Positions 58,915-64,000 of a stretch of DNA of 64,000 bases are shown here, piece after piece; positions within the stretch are counted from its first letter, which is position 1, and every line of letters begins with the position of its first letter. The notes beneath the pieces were generated by a model that saw nothing but the letters and a program-made list of their open reading frames with translations, did not search any database and had not been told where the DNA came from. Made by a program: the position numbers and the translations under genes. The DNA lies in NCBI RefSeq assembly GCF_025685575.1, contig NZ_JAGSYD010000001.1, forward strand, positions 995,852-1,059,851. Direction: 5' to 3'. The DNA is from Granulicella cerasi (GTDB lineage Bacteria; Acidobacteriota; Terriglobia; Terriglobales; Acidobacteriaceae).

Positions 58915-59820
58915 GTGAGTCAGAAGCCTAAGGGACGCTCCACGCAAACGTTCGTCAACATGATGGCGCAGACGTGGAAGCGTCCCACGCTCACACTCGT
59001 CGAGCTCGGCTGGCGTTGGCTCGCAGGCATTCCGCTCATCCTCTGGGCGCTGAAGTGGGCACAACCCCACCTGCCGGAGCTCGAAGCCATCTGGGCGCAG
59101 CTCGGCACGATGACCTTCTTCCATCCCGCAGAGATGGCCGCGACCATCGGCGTCTCATCACGTCAACTGCTCGCGATCGCGCGTCCACTCCTGCCCGTCT
59201 TCATCCCCGTCGCGGTTCTCTGGTGGGTTGCTGTAGGTACGTTCGGACAGGTGCTCTACGCACGCCGCACGCTCGGTGCGGAGTCCCGTGCGAGCCTCGG
59301 CGTCTTCTTCGTTTTGCGCCTCGTGCGCTCGCTCGGCGTGATGCTCTGCTGGACGATTTGGCTGAACATCCTGCTCGCTGTCGCGCACCGCGAACTCCAC
59401 ACCACGGCCACGCTTGGCGCTGAGCCGGACGTGCTCGTCTTCGCCGCGCTGAGCATCGTGGCTACGCTTGCACTCTTCGTCGGCTGGGCGGGCATCAGCT
59501 GGCCGCTCACGCTCGCCATGAACTGGAACGCCGTCCACGGCGATAGCCTCTTCGCCAGCCTGCGCAGCGCGGTGACACAACGCGCGGTCCGCGCAGAGGT
59601 CATGGAGATCGCGCTCGTCATGTGCATCGTGAAGCTTGCGCTGCTGGTGCTCGCGCTCACGTTCTCGGCCACGCCGCTACCGTTCTCCGCAGTGGCCACG
59701 CCGGAGTTCCTGCGCAACTGGTGGATCGGCCTGATCATCCTCTACAGCTTCATGAGCGACTACTTCCACGGCGTCCGCTTCCGCTACTACAGCGTGGTCT
59801 GCCGCGACCTCGCCGAGTAA
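58915..59820 (+). CDS. Multi-pass membrane protein of unknown function
   Basis: This 301-residue protein has about five hydrophobic segments (for example WRWLAGIPLILWALKW near 28-43, VFIPVAVLWWVAVGTFGQVL near 94-113, SLGVMLCWTIWLNILLAVA near 139-157, IVKLALLVLALTFSATPL near 240-257 and WWIGLIILYSFMSDYF near 271-286). It lacks a motif I recognise. It may be a small transporter-like or scaffold protein. GTG 58915 is chosen because GAAAGGGAA lies just upstream. It follows leuS by 39 bases and is probably co-transcribed. Confidence 0.7.
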   Translation: MSQKPKGRSTQTFVNMMAQTWKRPTLTLVELGWRWLAGIPLILWALKWAQPHLPELEAIWAQLGTMTFFHPAEMAATIGVSSRQLLAIARPLLPVFIPVAVLWWVAVGTFGQVLYARRTLGAESRASLGVFFVLRLVRSLGVMLCWTIWLNILLAVAHRELHTTATLGAEPDVLVFAALSIVATLALFVGWAGISWPLTLAMNWNAVHGDSLFASLRSAVTQRAVRAEVMEIALVMCIVKLALLVLALTFSATPLPFSAVATPEFLRNWWIGLIILYSFMSDYFHGVRFRYYSVVCRDLAE

Positions 59821-59918
59821 GTCGTCGGCGGTCCACATCCATTCCTGCACCGCGCGACCACACTTTACCGCGAATCTGCATCACATCACTCCGTAGCCGC
59901 AAAATCCACGGAGGCGTT

Positions 59919-60089
59919 ATGTCATTCGGCCTTTATACAATCGGCACCATCATTTTGATCGCGGGCGTGATCTACGTCTGCCACCTCGCGCATATGCCAT
60001 CACACTGGGTTGCGGCGATCGCCATCGTGCTGCTCGGCGCGGGCATCATGGGCGCGGTCAACAACACTCGCCAGAAGGACCCCAATTAG
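59919..60089 (+). CDS. Small two-helix membrane protein
   Basis: This 56-residue protein has two hydrophobic helices (IGTIILIAGVIYVCHL and WVAAIAIVLLGAGIMGAV) joined by a short polar loop, with a polar tail. ATG 59919 has a strong CGGAGG upstream. Such short proteins are frequent in Acidobacteria and unnamed. Its TAG overlaps the convergent lipoprotein gene by four bases. Confidence 0.75.
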   Translation: MSFGLYTIGTIILIAGVIYVCHLAHMPSHWVAAIAIVLLGAGIMGAVNNTRQKDPN

Positions 60090-60721
60090 GGGGTGATCAC
60101 GACGCTCTTCATGACCGCATCCAGGTGATACTGCAGCGCGCGGGTTTCGTTAGTGGTCAACGCGCGCTTGCCGTCGCCCGCACCGTTGCACTCGGTGTTG
60201 AAGTCCCGCTCGAAGAGCAGGCACGCGCCGTTGCTATACGTCACGTCGAGCGTCGCGGTCTGCGCGTGACACATGCCCGCGTTGGTTCCCGTCAGCTCGC
60301 GAAAGCTACGGCCGTTGTAGGTCGCTGTGCTCGCCGTGCTGCCGTTCGCGGGTACGCTGGCGAAACACGCAGCTTCGTCTTTGGCAGGTCGCGCCGCGTA
60401 GCTGAACACCAGGCCCTGCAACAGCGTTTTCTCGTAGAGATTGCCTTGCGGTGAAAACGCAAACGATGCGCGCGGCTTGTACTCCGCCGGCATGTTCGGC
60501 CCCAGATACATGGGTGCCTTCTCGCTCGGTAGCCACACATCGGGATACTCAAAACTCACCCCGGTCGCCGCGTCGCGATACGTCGCCAGGTGCTTCGTCA
60601 TCGGCACGGATGCACTCGCCTTCGTCTGCACCGCAGGCTTCGCTGCTGTCGGCGCATCCACCTTGCCCCTGGACGAGCACCCAGCGACAAATATCAGCAA
60701 AATCAGGCCCGAAACTCGCAT
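60086..60721 (-). CDS. Lipoprotein of unknown function
   Basis: This 211-residue lipoprotein has lipobox FVAGC with Cys15, a Pro/Ala/Lys-rich linker to about residue 45, and a folded domain beginning [16 protein letters not shown]. That segment resembles the PsbP-like 'G[VI]SFEYP' strand found in bacterial exported proteins. There are several cysteines ([25 protein letters not shown]). The function is unknown. The start of guaA lies 38 bases away in the other direction, so the promoters overlap. Confidence 0.75.
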   Translation of the reverse strand: MRVSGLILLIFVAGCSSRGKVDAPTAAKPAVQTKASASVPMTKHLATYRDAATGVSFEYPDVWLPSEKAPMYLGPNMPAEYKPRASFAFSPQGNLYEKTLLQGLVFSYAARPAKDEAACFASVPANGSTASTATYNGRSFRELTGTNAGMCHAQTATLDVTYSNGACLLFERDFNTECNGAGDGKRALTTNETRALQYHLDAVMKSVVITP

Positions 60722-60746
60722 AGTTATCTTGGATGCGCCAAGCGGC

Positions 60747-60752
60747 TACACT
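60747..60752 (+). promoter_or_regulatory. Candidate -10 box of a leaderless guaA transcript
   Basis: TACACT ends six bases before GTG 60759, with no Shine-Dalgarno. Confidence 0.45.
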
Positions 60753-60758
60753 GGACAG

Positions 60759-62330
<1,572 letters not shown>

Positions 62331-62333
62331 AGA

Positions 62334-62507
62334 CAGTCGTAAGTGTGAAGTGATACGTCATAAGTAGTTCGTGAAACGCTTGAATGCAGAGGTCGCCAGC
62401 GATGGCGGCCTCTCTTCTTTCGTTTGTCATTTCCGCAAGGCCAGGCGTCTCGAAGTGTCGCCCATTCGCAAGGTCGCTTACGACTTAAGACTTCACACTT
62501 ACGACTG
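62334..62507. repeat. Inverted repeat around the guaA/POTRA convergent terminator
   Basis: The 18-base arms at 62334-62351 (CAGTCGTAAGTGTGAAGT) and 62490-62507 are perfect inverted copies, and the match continues imperfectly for about 13 more bases inward. They are 138 bases apart and enclose the terminator at 62388. Confidence 0.85.
62388..62420 (+). terminator. Terminator after guaA
   Basis: AGAGGTCGCCA/TGGCGGCCTCT forms an 11-bp stem with one T:G pair and a GCGA loop, followed by TCTTCTTTCG. Confidence 0.8.
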
Positions 62508-62509
62508 CC

Positions 62510-63823
62510 TTACCGCACCGTAATCGTCTGCACTTTGCGCCCGCTCTGGAAGAACGAAAGATACACGTCCACCGTATGCGTCGCGGGATACGCGATCGTC
62601 TTCCACGTTCCGGTGTAAGGCGCGAGGGAAGCGATGGCCGTATTGTTCTTGATGAATCCGCTGACGTACACCGAGTCGAACGCATCACCCTGCTTCACCT
62701 TGAAATACTTGTCGAAGTCAGCCTGCGCCTTCGGGTCGAGCCCGTCGGTGTTCGCCTTATTGAGTTTGTACACTTCGCCCGGTGTCACCGCGACCGCGTA
62801 GCTCACCGTCTTCGCGGCTTCATCGAATGTAGGCGTCGCGACGATCACGACATCCATGTATCCCTTGCTGCGATACGCGTCATCGAGTGGCTTGAGCGAT
62901 TCACGCAGCAGCTTCTCGCTCGCAACATCACCTGCGTGGAGCTTCACGCCCTTGGCGAAATCCTCGCTAGACATCAGGGGCGTGCCCGCAAAGTTCACCG
63001 CGCCGATCTTGTACACATCGCCCGCAGCCAGGGTCGCGTGCAGGACCACACCCATGTGGTTGCCCACCGCCGTCGGCGGCTCCAGAGACACGTCACTCAG
63101 CGACGCCTTCGCATAGCCTGCATCTCGCAGCGGCAGCAGAATGACTTCGCTCGTTACATCACCGCCTAAACCTGCGTTGTACGGCTTATGCGCCGTCGCG
63201 TTCACGGACTTCTGCAGCAGCGGTACAAGCGCCGTCGTCACGCCGCCGAGCTTCACGTTCTCCACCGTCAGCTGCGGCTTACTCACGCGATACTCCACCA
63301 CGCGTACTGGATGCACGAGCGTCGGCTCGGCGGTGTCGTGCACCACCTTTGCCTGCACGCCCTTCGCGGCGAGCGCGGCCACCAATGCGACATCCACATC
63401 ATCAAGCTGCGTACTGCCTTCCATCAGGCGACCGTTGTAGAGCGGCAGCTTCGCGCGAATCGCTGCTTGCACCTCTTCCGGCGTGAGCCACACGAGGTTC
63501 TCAAACCCCAGCGGCAGATACTGCGACACATCCGTCGGCTTCAGCACAAACTCCGCGCCGCGATTGGTGGGCGTACCGGTCACGCCTGCGGTCACGTTGT
63601 CGAAAAAGCCTGTGTCGGCGAGCTTCTGCGCGGCGTCGGTCAACGACTGCACGGTGAAGCTCATGCCGGGATGCAGCCCTGCGGCGGCCTCCAGTTGCGC
63701 TTGCGAAAACGTTCCGGGATTCTTGAACTCCACGCGCTTACAAACCCACGTCTGCGCAAACGCAGGAGCAACAACAAAGCAGGCCGAAAGACTCAGCAGG
63801 GACAGCTTCTTTTGGAGGGACAT
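62510..63823 (-). CDS. Exported POTRA-repeat protein without a beta-barrel
   Basis: This 437-residue protein has a signal peptide (1-23, PAFAQT). POTRA-like units are recognisable at about 25-95 (VCKRVEFKNPGTFSQAQLEAAAG) and 275-350 (YKIGAVNFAGTPLMSSEDFAKGVKL, LDDAYRSKGYMDVV), each with the 'x-G-x-G-Y' type end. Other regions (about 180-250) may be further units. There is no C-terminal barrel or terminal aromatic signature, so it is not a full BamA or TamA. It could act as a periplasmic chaperone or scaffold beside BamA (encoded at 10821), but this is inference. Confidence 0.7.
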   Translation of the reverse strand: MSLQKKLSLLSLSACFVVAPAFAQTWVCKRVEFKNPGTFSQAQLEAAAGLHPGMSFTVQSLTDAAQKLADTGFFDNVTAGVTGTPTNRGAEFVLKPTDVSQYLPLGFENLVWLTPEEVQAAIRAKLPLYNGRLMEGSTQLDDVDVALVAALAAKGVQAKVVHDTAEPTLVHPVRVVEYRVSKPQLTVENVKLGGVTTALVPLLQKSVNATAHKPYNAGLGGDVTSEVILLPLRDAGYAKASLSDVSLEPPTAVGNHMGVVLHATLAAGDVYKIGAVNFAGTPLMSSEDFAKGVKLHAGDVASEKLLRESLKPLDDAYRSKGYMDVVIVATPTFDEAAKTVSYAVAVTPGEVYKLNKANTDGLDPKAQADFDKYFKVKQGDAFDSVYVSGFIKNNTAIASLAPYTGTWKTIAYPATHTVDVYLSFFQSGRKVQTITVR

Positions 63824-63877
63824 TGTCCCGCGAGTCTAGCACGCGTTCGAGAATCCGCAGTCATTCGTGAAAGTACG

Positions 63878-63923
63878 GACGGGTGCCCCAGGTCTCGCTT
63901 CTGAGACCTGGGTTTCCAGAATG
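63878..63923 (+). repeat. Palindromic intergenic element
   Basis: GACGGGTG, arms CCCCAGGTCTC and GAGACCTGGG around GCTTCT, then TTTCCAGAATG. Another copy probably begins at about 63989 (ACACCCACGTCTCA) and is cut by the end of the window; the 177 bases after 63823 hold no gene. Confidence 0.85.
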
Positions 63924-64000
63924 CGTGCGGAGAGCGTGAATCCGATTTGGCGTTCAATCCTCCGTGAAGTTCTTCTCCACCGCAAAACACCCACGTCTCA

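Overview
The window looks like chromosomal DNA from an acidobacterium of the Acidobacteriaceae/Terriglobales type (Terriglobus-, Granulicella- or Edaphobacter-like). The reasons are the high GC of most of the sequence, an Oar-like TonB-dependent transporter with an N-terminal carboxypeptidase-regulatory domain, an exosortase with a fused EpsI-like domain beside a tiny sorting-signal protein, and a dense family of intergenic palindromes of a kind I associate with this group. This assignment is inference from gene content; there is no 16S gene in the window.

Layout. Bases 1-4500 hold an accessory-looking set (YWTD propeller, HD-domain hydrolase, quinone oxidoreductase-like dehydrogenase, crotonase) of lower GC, ending at the 3' side of a tRNA-Leu(CAG). 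Bases 4.8-17 kb are mostly housekeeping and envelope genes: a stand-alone H-box protein, D-Ala-D-Ala carboxypeptidase, folP, frr, exosortase with substrate, bamA, rlpA, rpmI and rplT. Bases 17-24 kb carry a diguanylate cyclase, two tandem polysaccharide deacetylases and a DprE1/DprE2-like pair. Bases 24-37.8 kb carry the Oar-like transporter behind a strong sigma-54-type promoter, a minus-strand run (ATP-grasp, GH79-like hydrolase, nucleoside hydrolase-like protein, alpha-E protein, transglutaminase), an acyltransferase and typA. Bases 37.9-50.4 kb hold a second TonB-dependent receptor with a sodium:solute symporter, ahcY, a DUF4397 lipoprotein, an ABC ATPase with a helix-hairpin-helix protein, acpS, an MCE-domain protein and a CysJ-like reductase. 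Bases 50.4-64 kb start with a repeat-rich spacer, then nfo, a CocE/NonD-type hydrolase, leuS, guaA and a barrel-less POTRA protein.

How the genes fit together. Many concern the cell envelope: peptidoglycan (DacB-type enzyme, RlpA), outer-membrane assembly (BamA, POTRA-only protein), lipid and sugar export or modification (MCE protein, DprE pair, deacetylases, acyltransferase 3) and surface sorting (exosortase J-like enzyme). The rest are scattered central genes (folP, frr, rpmI-rplT, typA, ahcY, acpS, leuS, guaA, nfo), mostly transcribed singly or in pairs.

Most notable signals: (1) about twenty copies of a palindromic intergenic element whose arms differ between copies but stay complementary within each copy; (2) a TANNNT box 6-12 bases upstream of the start codon in at least a dozen genes that mostly lack a Shine-Dalgarno, suggesting common leaderless transcription; (3) an exosortase in which the expected histidine appears to be Asp, beside a substrate that is almost only signal peptide plus sorting signal; (4) an MCE protein with five C-terminal repeats of exactly 34 residues; (5) a near-consensus -24/-12 promoter before the Oar-like transporter; and (6) two long inverted repeats in intergenic regions. 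No transposase, integrase, prophage or CRISPR array is visible.
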